The notes beneath the pieces were generated by a model that ran no database searches, was not told the origin of the DNA, and saw nothing but the letters and a program-made list of their open reading frames with translations. From assembly GCA_036936605.1 (NCBI GenBank), contig JAUPFV010000002.1:339886654-339950653 (forward strand): 64,000 nt of DNA, in the 5' to 3' direction. Position 1 is the first letter of the stretch; every line of letters starts with the position of its first letter. The stretch is from Limnanthes douglasii subsp. nivea. Its lineage: Eukaryota; Streptophyta; Magnoliopsida; Brassicales; Limnanthaceae. This document shows, in pieces, positions 35,831 through 45,913 of the stretch. The position numbers and the translations under genes are program-made.

Positions 35831-36327
35831 GCAGTTGGTAGAGGATTCATCACCAACTGTTTCCTCTTTCTCCTTTTTGTGCTGATCATCTTTGTCTTTC
35901 TCCTCTTTGTCTTCGACTTTCTATTTCTCTTTCTCCACTTTATCCTCAGCTTCAACATCAACGTCCATCATGCTTAAAAATTTTGTCCTCGATGGACCAG
36001 CTTCGTCTTCCCTCTTCCTTTTGTTGTTTTGAACCTCTGCCGTTTGAGGTTGCACCATTTCTGGCTGAGGTGCAGCAGGAAACATTGGAACCTGTTCTGG
36101 CTGAGGTTCAGTAGCAAGCTGTGGAACAACTTCCAATGGTTGAGAGTCAGCTGAGTAGTAGTCATCATATATGTCTAACCCAAAAACAGATACTGGGCTG
36201 TTTGGTGGTGCTGCTGGCATGATCAACTCATCACTCCAGTTAACGGTTAAGGATGACCATGAGTCACCCAGAGAACCGAGTGAACCAGAGTTTGATTATG
36301 AGGTGGTGGTTGTGGTGGTGGAAAAAG
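35831..36327 (-). pseudogene. Small acidic/proline-rich third ORF of the MULE
   Basis: From ATG at 36327: MSFSTTTTTTS, stop (TAA at about 36294), then SLGDSWSSLTVNWSDELIMPAAPPNSPVSVFGLDIYDDYYSAD, a Pro/Gln/Glu-rich middle, a nuclear-localisation-like NNKRKRED, then EAGPSRTKFLSMMDVDVEAE and a Lys/Glu tail broken by TAG (about 35920). It ends STNC at 35831. Without the two stops it would encode about 165 residues. I do not recognise the family. The lack of transposase or protease motifs, the NLS-like stretch and acidic tail suggest a nuclear protein, but that is inference. Confidence 0.6.
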
Positions 36328-36594
36328 ACATGACTGTTTGAATTCGAAGAAATGAGGGAAATGAGTTTGTTAAAAAATAGCTATGGTTTAAAATGTAGAG
36401 TTTGTTTTAAAAATAGCCTATGGTTTTCTAGTGTTATTTATAGGGAAAGGAGGTGATCATTACATAGCCTCCATGTCCAATCAGTAATTAATGGGTTCTG
36501 GACATGATTAGATTCTTTTTTGCGTGCTCAATGCAGAAAACGTTTACCAAGGCATACGCCATAGCCTGTTCGTATTCTTGAATGATGTTATTTG

Positions 36595-36805
36595 ATATTT
36601 TATTTATGCACCAGGCTGCGAACTGGTTTTAGGCTGGTATACCAGGCTGCGAATTGTGTGTGTAGTGATAATCATCTCTCAGGTTAGGCTGCGAACTATT
36701 TGATATAATTTAGGCTGCGAAGTATTCATACAGGTTTGGCTGCGAACTGTTCATACATACCAGGATCATAATCAATCATTATATATCAGGTTATGATGCG
36801 AACTA
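36595..36805. repeat. TGCGAA motif cluster 4 (between small ORF and ULP1 gene)
   Basis: Six sites, all in one orientation: aggctgcgaactgg, aggctgcgaattgtg, aggctgcgaacta, aggctgcgaagta, ggctgcgaactgt and gatgcgaacta (36613-36799). An atatcagg box is at 36784. Confidence 0.85.
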
Positions 36806-37171
36806 TAAGATAATGATATTCATTATATATCACAATTTGTTTATGTATGCACAACAAAAATAAAATTTACAACAGACATATGTATTTACAAGCAACTAAT
36901 GTATTTACAAGCAATACACGAATCAGCCATATGTGATGGTGTCTATGTCATTTAAAAAGTAATAGAACATTTCTGCTCTTAAGGCAGTCACCATATCTGC
37001 ATCGTATTTTTTCTGGACTGATCCATGCTCAATAATATCCCTTGCATATTTGCAGACGAAGACACCACAGTCCACGCTGCCTTTCTTTTGTTGTGGGAAG
37101 CCTCTTTCCACTTTCACCTTCCACCCTGTAGTATATTTGGGTAGGAATCCTCTATCCAACAAATATTTGAT

Positions 37172-37500
37172 CTGTGTATAATAATTAGTGTTAGGAATAT
37201 GCACAAAAACAAAAACAGTTGGTGACATACAATTCGCATCCTCAGGCTGCGAATTATATTACAATAAATCATACACAATTCGCATCTTAGGTTGCGAATT
37301 GTATGACAGCCTTGATAGGCTGCGAATTGAGTTGTGGACAGGCTGCGAATTGTATCCAACATAGATAGGCTGCGAATTAAGTTATGGACAGGCTGCGAAA
37401 AAACATCTTGTTTACTCACAATTCGCAGCATACCAGATCTTATTTCGCAGCATGCATACTTAAAATGTGTTCAGATTTAAGTGTATAGTTTGGAATATTT
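37172..37500. repeat. TGCGAA motif cluster 5 (last intron of ULP1 gene)
   Basis: About eleven sites in 230 bp (37229-37452), for example attcgcatcc, ggctgcgaatta, aattcgcatctt, ggttgcgaattg, four copies of aggctgcgaatt and two of ttcgcagcat. It is the densest cluster. The pair at 37274-37301 forms a near-perfect palindrome. Confidence 0.88.
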
Positions 37501-38327
37501 ACCAGTAGTGCAGGTGTTCTTGTGGTGGTGTCTATGGCATGAAGCTTAGGCATAAGCGAATTGTAGTTTGAAATTGTCCTTCCGTCGACGTCGACGACGA
37601 GCAACGTCCAGTGGTTTACATTGTCCTTCGACTCGGTGCACACTGGAACCATGATGATGTTGGCTGCTTTGCGCCCCTTCCTAAAAGCCATGTCCACCAA
37701 ATTTTCCACTTGCCACCCTGCTTTTATTTGATGCTGCATCCAAGCAAGAGTATATTAAAGTGAGAACATTTCTGAGAACTTTGTTCATTTTACGTGAGCT
37801 AAACTTACCGCAGTCATGCCCGAAATCAGTATGGCGTCGTGATGCTCTCCTTTAGCTTTAGTGCATGGAACTTTGTAGTCTGCATCTTCAAGCATCTTTC
37901 GAATCCAAGCATCGATAAGCTAACAAAGGAGTTGTAGATTTATGTTAAATATAGAATACATATGTGAAACATTGAAAATAAAGTTGTTTGACAATTGGAT
38001 ACCTTTACGTCCAGCTCCATTTCTAAAGGTAGTGCCATGACATCACTCACTTGCACCCTAATTCCGTACGTAAACTTGGACTCCGGTAACTGCCATACCA
38101 CTGGATCAGGGGTGTCGCTCTCGTAGGCTTTAACCAACTGTATTATGTGGTATTGTGTCACATCGATACGGTCAGTTACTTTTGTTTTCTTTGGCCAGTC
38201 GCTGTATTCTACTACTGGCGGTTCCCGCATTGTAATTACGAACTCTTCTTCTTCCTCTTCCACTTGAGGCGGCGTTTGTGTCAGTAGCGCAAAACTTGGC
38301 TCCTCTATCTCCTTACTGGGCTCGAGC

Positions 38328-38589
38328 TTAGTAAATAACAAAAATCAAGAGTTGAAACTTAGGCAGTGTTTTATAAGTGCAACTAGTCCAAACAGTTCGC
38401 AGCTTAGGCTGCGAAATGTAAGGTAGCAGTTAAATAAATTTATTATTATATATCAGGGTAGGGTGCGAACTGTTTGAGGTTCCACTGAACAGTTCGCATC
38501 CTACCCTGATATTCGTTTGTAATACCCCAATCAGCATTGGACACAAATCTTATGTTATGATGTGAAATCATTATAAGTAGGCCTTACCG
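38328..38589. repeat. TGCGAA motif cluster 6 (ULP1 intron 6)
   Basis: Four sites: the inverted pair agttcgcagc/ggctgcgaaatg (38394-38418), ggtgcgaactg (38463) and agttcgcatcc (38492). atatcaggg at 38452 and ccctgatatt at 38504 give an overall mirror arrangement around 38480. Confidence 0.87.
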
Positions 38590-39029
38590 CTCGGTCAGCG
38601 ACAACCACTGCCGTTGACTTGTTCGGCATAGGATCTGGATCGTGTCGGTAGAAATCATTAAAGTCATCCTCCGACATGTTCTCCAGAGATCGTTGTATTA
38701 TAGAATCGTAATATACATTATCAATTTCATTTAAAAATGTCTGTGAAACTTGAGTGTAAATACCATCAACAAAAGCATTCGGTAAACCTACTGTGTTATC
38801 GTGGGACTCTGGAGCTGGCAGTTGATTTGTTACCGGGCCTACAGTTTGACGTTGGCTTAGCAATTCTGACTTTGCTGACAGCACCATTGGTCTTTGAGGT
38901 TCCACCGAAGAAGTGGTTTTGTCTTCTAAGGATGGTCCTTCATGGCTGACTAGTTCTGTCTTCTCACCGGGATGGACAGGTTCTGACTCTTGAGGTGCTA
39001 CCTCTTGAGTTAGCCTTTCTCTCTTCGCT

Positions 39030-39497
39030 AAGGTTATCTGTTGCTGCTGTTGTTGTTCTTGTTGTCCTTGTTGTCGGTCTTCGTGTTGAACCTGTGGCTG
39101 CTGGTGTTGCTGGGGGTGTTCTTCGTGTTGTTGTTGCTGGGGGTGTTCTTCTTGTTGGTGCTGTTGTTGTTGTTGTCGCTGTTCGTGTTGTTGTTGTTGT
39201 TGCTGTTGTTGCTGTTGTTGTTGTTGTTGTTCCTGTTGTTCCTGTTGTTGGGGGTGTTGTTGTTGTTCTTCTTCTTGTTGCTGTTGCTGGGGGTGTTCTT
39301 CTTCTTGTTGCTGTTGTTGTTGTTGTTGTTGCTGTTGTTGCTGTTGTTGTGGTTGCTCTTGTTGTTGTTGCTGGGGGTGTTCTTCTTGTTGGTGCTGTTG
39401 TTGTTGTTGTGGTTGCTGTTCGTGTTGTTGCTGTTGTTGCTGTTGTTGCTGTTGGTCTTGCTGTTTCTGCTGGTGTTGTTGTTGTCTTTCGGTCTCC
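39030..39497 (-). repeat. CAA/CAG repeat coding for a glutamine-rich tract in the ULP1 gene
   Basis: On the minus strand, in the frame shared with the following exon, about 150 codons are mainly Gln with His, Glu and Pro insertions (ETERQQQHQQKQQDQ..., then blocks of EEHPQQQQQ). The imperfect HPQQ(Q)n unit recurs, for example at 39109, 39139, 39250, 39290 and 39371. The other frames give artefactual poly-Leu, poly-Val or poly-Thr readings. Confidence 0.85.
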
Positions 39498-39539
39498 TAT
39501 TTCATACAAAAAAAAAACAAAAGGGTGGAAGGGTTAAGT

Positions 39540-39770
39540 ATAAGTTAATCACTGTGTAATCACATTTCGCATCCTGACCTGATATCTATGTTATTCATTC
39601 CTAACAATTCGCAGCTCAGCATGCGAATTGTGTAATAACCAAACCACCAGTTTATTACATAATTCGCAGCTCAACCTGCAAAACGTTTGGAATGAATAAC
39701 CAACCAGTTTATTACATAATTTGCAGCTCAACCTGATATTTGTTTGATAACATCATATCATCTACTTACA
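39540..39770. repeat. TGCGAA motif cluster 7 (ULP1 intron 5)
   Basis: Sites: tttcgcatcctgacctgatatc (39566), aattcgcagctcagcatgcgaattg in part (39605-39630, inverted pair), ataattcgcagctcaacctg (39660) and a decayed ataatttgcagctcaacctg (39717) followed by atatttg. The last two are direct repeats of about 57 bp. Confidence 0.85.
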
Positions 39771-40574
39771 TTATCTACCTCCTCTGTATGTGTCTCCATG
39801 ATGGGTGAATTATGGGCATCATCGTCCCTTTCTTCCGGCAGTACTCCAGGAAGAAATGTGTGCTGATTAGCATTAGAAATGGATGCTTACTGATCAGTGG
39901 ATTTTTGTCCCTCTGGAAGTGCTGCTGGTACCTGCTTTATTGGGCTTTCAGTACGGCAGATTGGCAGAGAGATATCATTGTGGAGTTGTTGTGCTTCAAG
40001 TTCCGCTATCTTGTGTTTCAATTCTTTCAGCTGCAAAAATGATATCAAACTTTTTATAAACATATTAAGTGCTGATTGTATTGATTATTTAAGGTTCAAG
40101 TCATACTTACTTCTCTGGCCTGTTTTTCTATTTTTCGCTCGTACTTGTTCTTGTCGGCGTACGTCTTCAAACGCTTTGATTGAGCAGCAATATCGGGATT
40201 AGGGTCTCTGCGTTTGAATAAATAATCACCGATCGTTTCACTCATACTGGTTGTGTCGGTGTCGGAGGGCTCTTGCCTGGATTTGCCTTTGGGTTGTGGT
40301 GGAATTGTTTTCTTGGGGAGTCTTGGTGGTGGAATCGATGGCTCGGGTGGTGTTGGGTGTTCGAGTGTGGGAGACATCACCTTATTTGTTACATTCTGTG
40401 ATGCTCGTCTCCTTTGTTTTGGTTTTGATGCTGTGCTTTTCGACCTCTTCCTAGGTCTTTCTTCCGGTGAAGTAGGTACCGTTACTTCTGCATCTTCACC
40501 ATCTTCATCATCTTCTCTTTCTCCAAAAGCTTCAATTTCAGCCTCGGTAAGCTGTAATGGACCTTCTAAAACCT

Positions 40575-40915
40575 ACCAACAGATGCACATGACAGTAAAT
40601 TAATTGTTTCGAAAGTATGAGGGTGTAGACAAACAAATTGTTTTTTATAAGCAGTTCGCATCATATGATGCGAACTGTGTGGTTTTGAATCACATTTCGC
40701 ATGCTAAGCTGCGAAATGATTATGGGACAATATGATGCGAACTATATGTAAAACATATGATGGGAACTAAGTGTAAACCATATGATGTGAACTAAGTATT
40801 AAACATATGATGCGAACTGTGTTGAACACGAAGCTGCGAAGTAAAATTCATATCAGGCTGCGAAATGATTGATATATTATTATAAGCAGTTCGCATCATA
40901 TATAAAGCTGTTACC
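40575..40915. repeat. TGCGAA motif cluster 8 (ULP1 intron 3)
   Basis: About eleven sites. 40652-40677 is a perfect 26-bp palindrome with half-site CAGTTCGCATCAT. 40693-40718 is a near-perfect one (CATTTCGCA...TGCGAAATG). Then atgatgcgaacta and its variants repeat four times at about 30-bp spacing (40735-40818), two of them decayed (gatggg, gatgtg). aagctgcgaag, aggctgcgaaatg and agttcgcatcatat follow. Confidence 0.88.
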
Positions 40916-41944
40916 TGGTCACTATCCAGCAAGGGTGTTCGAATAAGATATGTCATGGTTGATGCTTGGCACTCTAACCCCAACCATTTGAAAAACCTTG
41001 GTATCGATGTTGGCTTCGCTATCTCGTGGCCGATTATTGTGTGCTCCATGATGAAGGGCTGCATGGGGACAGGTTTTATCAACACGATGCTATGTACATA
41101 ACTAATTTTTATATTGAATAGATGAATCTTACAACTACAAGGGCGACGCAGCCGACGACTTTATCAGCTCTTTCTATTGCTAAGCAACTCCTGATAGACT
41201 GTCGAAGCTTGTACAATATTGATCCAGCCCAGTCATAATTGTTTATTCTGTTGAGGTCTTCAATGTAATAAACCGTGCTCCAGCCCAAGATATCTCCAGA
41301 TACGGAGTCGAATAGTGTGGAGCACAAAAACAGTATCAACAGCCTCACAACATCTTCCAACTCATGCTCCCCTCCTTCGTTTATGGCCTTCGCTATACCC
41401 TCCTGTAAAACCAACGACAACATGCTAGGTTAGAAATGTACAGAATCTTGCTTTATAAAGATGAAGTCCATTTTAGGCGTACCTTTATAATGGCATCTGT
41501 TATTGTTTTGGTATTACTAGCTGCTACTTTCTTGCCAGTTTTACCCATGAAGTATTTCTTCATCATCCTTGATTCGTCCTCCTCGCCGGGTGCATACTTG
41601 TTGTGAAAAGCTCCGGTTTTTGTTAATTGGATTTTCTCGGTGCCATGCCTCAACCCGAATATGATCTTGACATCGTTCTCAGTTAGCTTTACACACTTGT
41701 TGCCAATCTTAAAGGCGTCTCTATCCACGGAGAATTGCTCGATTATATACTGAATGATTGAGTAGAATTTCTTCTTTGGCAGCTCTGCCTCATTACGGAT
41801 TTCGAACGCCGTTTTCAGAAGCGTGTAGAAGGGTGTGTTTCTTGCAGCTTCAATGTGGGCCCTTGTAATACGCATGTCTTTGAGTAGCTTCAGAAGGCTC
41901 ACCAACCCTGATCTGTAGTAGCTAGGTTTTGTTGTCATAGTTTC

Positions 41945-42160
41945 TGCACAAATACAAATCAGTTGGAGTGTCACAACTAAATTCGCATCACAAGCTGCGA
42001 AATGCATACATATAAATATTGGATTCACAGACAAGCTGCGAAATGAGATATGTTATGATGCGAATTAAGTAGCTCAAGCTGCGAATTGTTTGTTAATAAG
42101 TATAAACATGCAATCGAGCTGCGAATTGCTTGCATTGTGGGTGATCAGGGTGCGAACTGT
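41945..42160. repeat. TGCGAA motif cluster 9 (upstream of ULP1 start)
   Basis: Seven sites between 41980 and 42150: the inverted pair aattcgcatc/agctgcgaaatg, then agctgcgaaatg, gatgcgaatta, agctgcgaattg, agctgcgaattg and ggtgcgaactg. It lies in the probable intron between the untranslated exon and the first coding exon. Confidence 0.87.
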
Positions 42161-42706
42161 TGCACTTTTTACATGCACGTTGCAGGGATCTGGGAATTAT
42201 GCAACGAACACCAAAATCAACAATGAACTACCTAATGCAGATCTAATATACATAATATTTCTCAGGAGAGTATCAGTATTACATGCAACTAAAATTATAC
42301 CCTGGCTTCGACTATAAACCCATAAACTGAGCAACTATCGTCAGTAGATACTTCATTCTAGTATCAACAGCCTCGCCTATCGTGAATTAAGAGAAAAAAG
42401 TGGTTCAAATTCGTCAAAAACGCAAAAAAAAAGTATACTTTCCACGATAATGCATACCTGTTAAATTTCACCGGTCGGAGAACGAGATTGAAGCTTTCAG
42501 AGACGACTTCACGACAACTTTGTCGAATGAGATTTGAAGGTGTGTAGTCTGTCTGAGTAAAAGAGGCTGACCGGTGCGATAGTGACGAAGGTGCGAACGG
42601 TGAGAAGCTGTAGGGTTTCTGGGTTTGAGAGAGAGTATCACAAAGTCGAACGGTTTGTTTTCTGGTGGTTTCTAAAATTAGAATTTTGCGTTTGTTTAGG
42701 GTGATA

Positions 42707-42865
42707 GGAGGGTCGAAAAAATGGGTTGGAATTGAAAAATGGGTATATATAGTGGAAGGGTATTTTTGTCCAATTTATTAGTCTGGGTATTAAGTAACAC
42801 TATGTTAAAAGCGGGTACCGCCGGGTAATAAGATAGTTGAGTGGGTATTTTCAGGTACTTTTCTC
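42707..42865 (-). repeat. Right terminal inverted repeat of the MULE
   Basis: This is the complement partner of 31742-31900, with the blocks tacccactcaactat, gttacttaataccca and ccactatata. At 42744-42755 the minus strand reads cactatatatacc, the likely TATA box for the ULP1 transcript. It lies at the same place in the repeat as the transposase TATA. Confidence 0.85.
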
Positions 42866-42874
42866 ATTGAATTT
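42866..42874. repeat. Right 9-bp target-site duplication of the MULE
   Basis: ATTGAATTT, identical to 31733-31741. Confidence 0.92.
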
Positions 42875-44020
42875 TAGAGAAGTAAAAACATAAAAAAAAT
42901 ACCATATTTTAGATTTTCAAACGATAACCATTACTAAGCAACTTAATGTAAAAGAAATTAATTACCAACAAATTCCGAAAAAAAGTCTCTACCTACGGAA
43001 TATAATATATACACCGTTTAAAATTAACAAAGTTCTAATTATGTGTGCTGAAACAACATTGATTAGCTCATATTATAGAGTTTTTTTTTGTGTGTGTGAA
43101 AAAAATATTAACTTTAAAATAGAAGAATTCATACATTTTTTTTGGGCATACCCAACTTCATTTTTCTTATCATTACCAAATCCGAAGATTAATGTTAGAA
43201 TCCGAAGATGGTTTTGAAAAAGATATAGACGATTTGGGTTGCCATCTTTATTTATATTGCTAAAAATATATTTCTAGTTTTATTTAATTAAAATATCAAA
43301 GTAGATAAAAAAAGTATACCTACAGCATTTATTTTTAATCAATTTGGTCCACGATGATGTTGCCTTTTTCAGACAAGGTAGTTGGATAAATAGCATTGGT
43401 GTGGTGTCTTTGACTTAAAAGTGGTTGAAGATGGCAAAACGTTCAAACCGAGGATTGTCTGTTTTTTGCCTCTGATGTTTACTTCACATCATGTACTGTC
43501 TCAATTACTTTTCAAACCCAACCTGTCTTCAACTATTCTAAATTTTCTTTTGAAAATTAATAGCCACGTGTCAAACCAAATTGTCATACTTGAAAGCAAT
43601 TTGGTCTAGGTCTATAGGAGGTAACCAACCAAGAAAGTTTATATACATGTCTCGTTCAGCCAACTAGTTTTAAAGATTATTACTCCATCTCGTTCGACGT
43701 TTAAAGATGGGGTACGCATATTAAAAAAACTTATTATAACTTTTTTTTATAAAAACTGGAACAAAAATAAATTTAATTGGTCAAATAGAAAAAAAAACGG
43801 CGGCTAGGAAGCAATTAGAATTTATTAGCTTGTAAATTAAATATCATTAAATATTATATTAGTAATTATGAGACAATATTTAATATTTAATTTATTTATT
43901 TTTTTGAAACATAACTAAAAGAAGATTCATAATTCATAAGAGAAAAGATCAGTTACAATTTTAAAGAATTTCTCCAAGAAGTGTTCTTTGCCTAATGTTT
44001 GATTTTTTATCTTCTTCTTT
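42875..44020. other. AT-rich spacer and probable LINE 5' region
   Basis: No gene is supported. The stretch is AT-rich up to about 43800; sequence beyond about 43900 is probably the 5' untranslated region of the LINE, whose exact 5' end I cannot place. The 62-codon frame at 43421-43609 has no recognisable domain. Confidence 0.5.
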
Positions 44021-44031
44021 CCATTGTTCTA

Positions 44032-45330
44032 ATGGAGGAAGGAGAATGTTCCTCCTTTCACAGACCATTTGATTTTCCTGATCATTTTCCGGCTTTAAAT
44101 GTAACCATGTTGCTCCACCTCGTCTCAGAGATAATCCAATTTTTGAGTCGTCAGGAAACAGTGAAAAAGAAGTAAGGAAGAGATCCTTCGCTGACCTGTT
44201 TAAGAATCCTAATGAGGGGTTAGTTCATAAGAATATGAAAAGATCATGGAGTAATAATCAAATTGAAGTGAATTTTGAAGAATTGGATATTGGTCATTTT
44301 CAATCTAAGTCCTCTCATACGATAGCGAGCGAATTTTCTTCAGGAAAACCTAAATATGCTACTGTCAAGGTCTTTCTTGATACTTTCAGGTTCAAATGAG
44401 AAGTTAATGTCTCTTCTTGGGACTTCAGGCACATATTTTTAGAGTTCTCTTTGTTAGAAGATTTAAAGCTTATATGGAGACGAAATGTATGGCAGGTGGG
44501 TGATAAAAGTATGAGGTTGTTTGAATGGAGTCCTACGTTTAATCCTAATGTTGAGAATCCTTCTACACCTGTTATCATCGATTTTCCTGGGCTTCCTGAA
44601 TGTTTATATAATGAATCAACTATTTTTGAGGTGGCAAAAACGTTTGGGACTCCTTTGAATGCATGGGTCCCTAAAAGGAATAAGGTTTGGCAAAATTATT
44701 GTAGGGTCTGGGTTATTCTTGATGTGTCTAAGAATCTTCCTAAACAGATAAAGATATCGTTTGGTAAACAAGTTTTTTGTCAAAGAGTTGTATACAGTAG
44801 AGTACATGATTATTGCGGTGTGTGCTATCATTTGGGACATGTTAGTAAGGATTGTAAAAAGAATCCTCAAAGGAAACCTGCTTTGCAGGCTGATTCTTCC
44901 ATAAAGATGTCTGATTCTTTGGTGCCTACAATTCAAATTGAGAAGTGAGAAAAAAGTGAAGTGAGTTGTAATTATGACCAATAATCAAGAAAGAGTTGAA
45001 TCGAATGAGGAAAGCAGAGAAAAGTTAAATCAAGAGTTACATGTATCAGTGGAAAGTCCAGATATGATTGAAGCTATTCATATGCTTCAATTGGGTACCA
45101 CCAGTGTTGATGATTTTGTTTCTTCATTGATTCATCATTCATCTCCTACTAAACAGACAATAGGGAGCTTGCCATAATCACCTGTCAACAAACACACAGT
45201 TAATTCATCTGGTGGAAAGAGAGTGGATCTAAAGAGATTGAAGAAGGCTAAAGTTTCCAACTCTAAGGGTTTAATTTTCCCTAAGTGTGTGCAACATAAG
45301 AATGTTGCAAAAATCTCTAAACATTCTAAA
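44032..45330 (+). pseudogene. LINE ORF1 (DUF4283 domain plus CCHC zinc knuckle)
   Basis: An ATG at 44032 (MEEGECSSFHRPFDFPDHFP) starts a frame broken within 150 bases. The best-preserved part is 44451-44948: LKLIWRRNVWQVGDKSMRLF and EWSPTFNPN, the DUF4283 pattern of plant LINE ORF1, followed by VPKRNKVWQNYCRVWVILDV and the knuckle CGVCYHLGHVSKDC (CX2CX4HX4C), then a basic tail. Another piece is at 44974-45177. ORF1 proteins bind the element RNA. Confidence 0.75.
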
Positions 45331-45511
45331 TGATTAACATCCTTAATTGGAATGTTCGTTGGATTGGGAATAAATTAACTCAATCTAGAATAAAAAATCT
45401 AAAAAGATTAAAGAATTTGCAGTTTGTGGTGCTTCAAGAGCCTATGGTTTCTGAGTCTAAGCTAGAGGTTATTGCTGGGAAGTTAGGTTTCAGGGTTTTG
45501 CCAGTAATATT
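45330..45511 (+). pseudogene. LINE ORF2, N-terminal endonuclease piece
   Basis: It starts MINILNWNVRWIGNKLTQSR, the first motif of the apurinic-like endonuclease (the family has NxRGxG), then LKNLQFVVLQEPMVSES with the catalytic QEP-type glutamate. A frameshift near 45490 separates KLGF from the next in-phase sequence FASNINSKIWVMW, which spans the element A insertion site. Cut at 45511. Confidence 0.8.
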
Positions 45512-45888
45512 TGATGAGTCCAAAATTATTCACCACTGCTAACTGAGAAATCCGGACAGGGGTAATTCGGACAATAAGTGCCCACTGAACCATCCGGACA
45601 GGACAAAAGTACTGAAACACTAACTATCTTTTGACTAAGCTAGGTGCTAATCTACTTAAAAACTAATGGGTCTTTAAACACGACCCGGTTATGCAACTTG
45701 ACCTGAAAGCCCATGGGTCCATAATTAAGGGTATAAATACCCAACCACTTTCATTAATGAGGGCAATGAACATTTAATACAACCAGACAGCTTAAATCGC
45801 TCACTACAAAACACCCAAACATTTAATACCCTTGAAATTCTCTAAAACATCTGACGAAAATACCCTTAGTCCAAAATAATCCACACCA
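45512..45888 (+). repeat. 5' LTR of gypsy element A
   Basis: It starts TGATGAGTCC and ends CCACACCA. TATA-like ggtataaatacccaacc at about 45729-45746 is a likely core promoter. Confidence 0.95.
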
Positions 45889-45908
45889 ATTGGCGACCAC
45901 AGTGGGAG
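45889..45908 (+). other. Primer-binding site of gypsy element A
   Basis: attggcgaccacagtggga follows the LTR. TGG at position 3 is expected for the CCA end of the primer tRNA; the tRNA is not identified. Confidence 0.75.
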
Positions 45909-45913
45909 GTGAA

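Larger units (their letters stand above)
36923..41939 (-). pseudogene. ULP1-type cysteine protease gene of the MULE, about ten exons
   Basis: Predicted coding exons: 41939-41481 (MTTKPSYYRSGLVSLLKLLKD; DUF1985-like domain with FGLRHGTEKI), 41414-41132, 41063-40916, 40574-40111 (NLS-like RKRSKS), 40032-39771, 39497-38590 (glutamine-rich), 38327-38005, 37921-37808, 37736-37503 and 37171-36923; exon ends are approximate but have GT/AG signals. The C-terminal peptidase C48 domain keeps the catalytic set: His in NHWTLLV, Asp in VVDVDG, Gln in PQQKKG and Cys in VDCGVFVCKYA. TAA at 39887-39889 interrupts exon 5. ULP1 proteins remove SUMO-like modifiers; in MULEs their role is unresolved. An untranslated first exon probably lies at about 42460-42600. 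Confidence 0.82.
31742..42865. mobile_element. Mutator-like element with transposase, ULP1 protease and a third small gene
   Basis: An 11,124-bp element. The ends are GGGAAATTGTACTTAAAGTACC on the left (shown in part) and GAGAAAAGTACCTG on the right minus strand, within a degenerate terminal inverted repeat of about 150 bp. It is flanked by a perfect 9-bp duplication. It holds a plus-strand MURA-type transposase (32708-35244), a minus-strand ULP1-like gene (36923-41939) and a small minus-strand ORF (35831-36327). Plant MULEs that carry ULP1-type genes are known (for example Kaonashi in Arabidopsis). All longer non-coding stretches are filled with GCGAA-type motifs. No host gene fragment is apparent. 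Confidence 0.92.

Noticed and set aside
38964..39559. Long poly-Leu, poly-Val and poly-Thr reading frames
   Set aside because: They are the other frames of the CAA/CAG repeat that codes for the glutamine tract of the ULP1 gene on the minus strand.
32407..42160. The TGCGAA array as a CRISPR-like array
   Set aside because: The sites occur in both orientations with irregular spacing, are interrupted by exons and lie in a plant transposon; there are no constant-length spacers.
43421..43609. 62-codon ORF between the MULE and LINE
   Set aside because: No motif, start context or partner is visible, and the length is within chance for this composition.
44315..44981. Minus-strand ORFs within LINE ORF1
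   Set aside because: They are shadows of the DUF4283/zinc-knuckle coding sequence on the plus strand.
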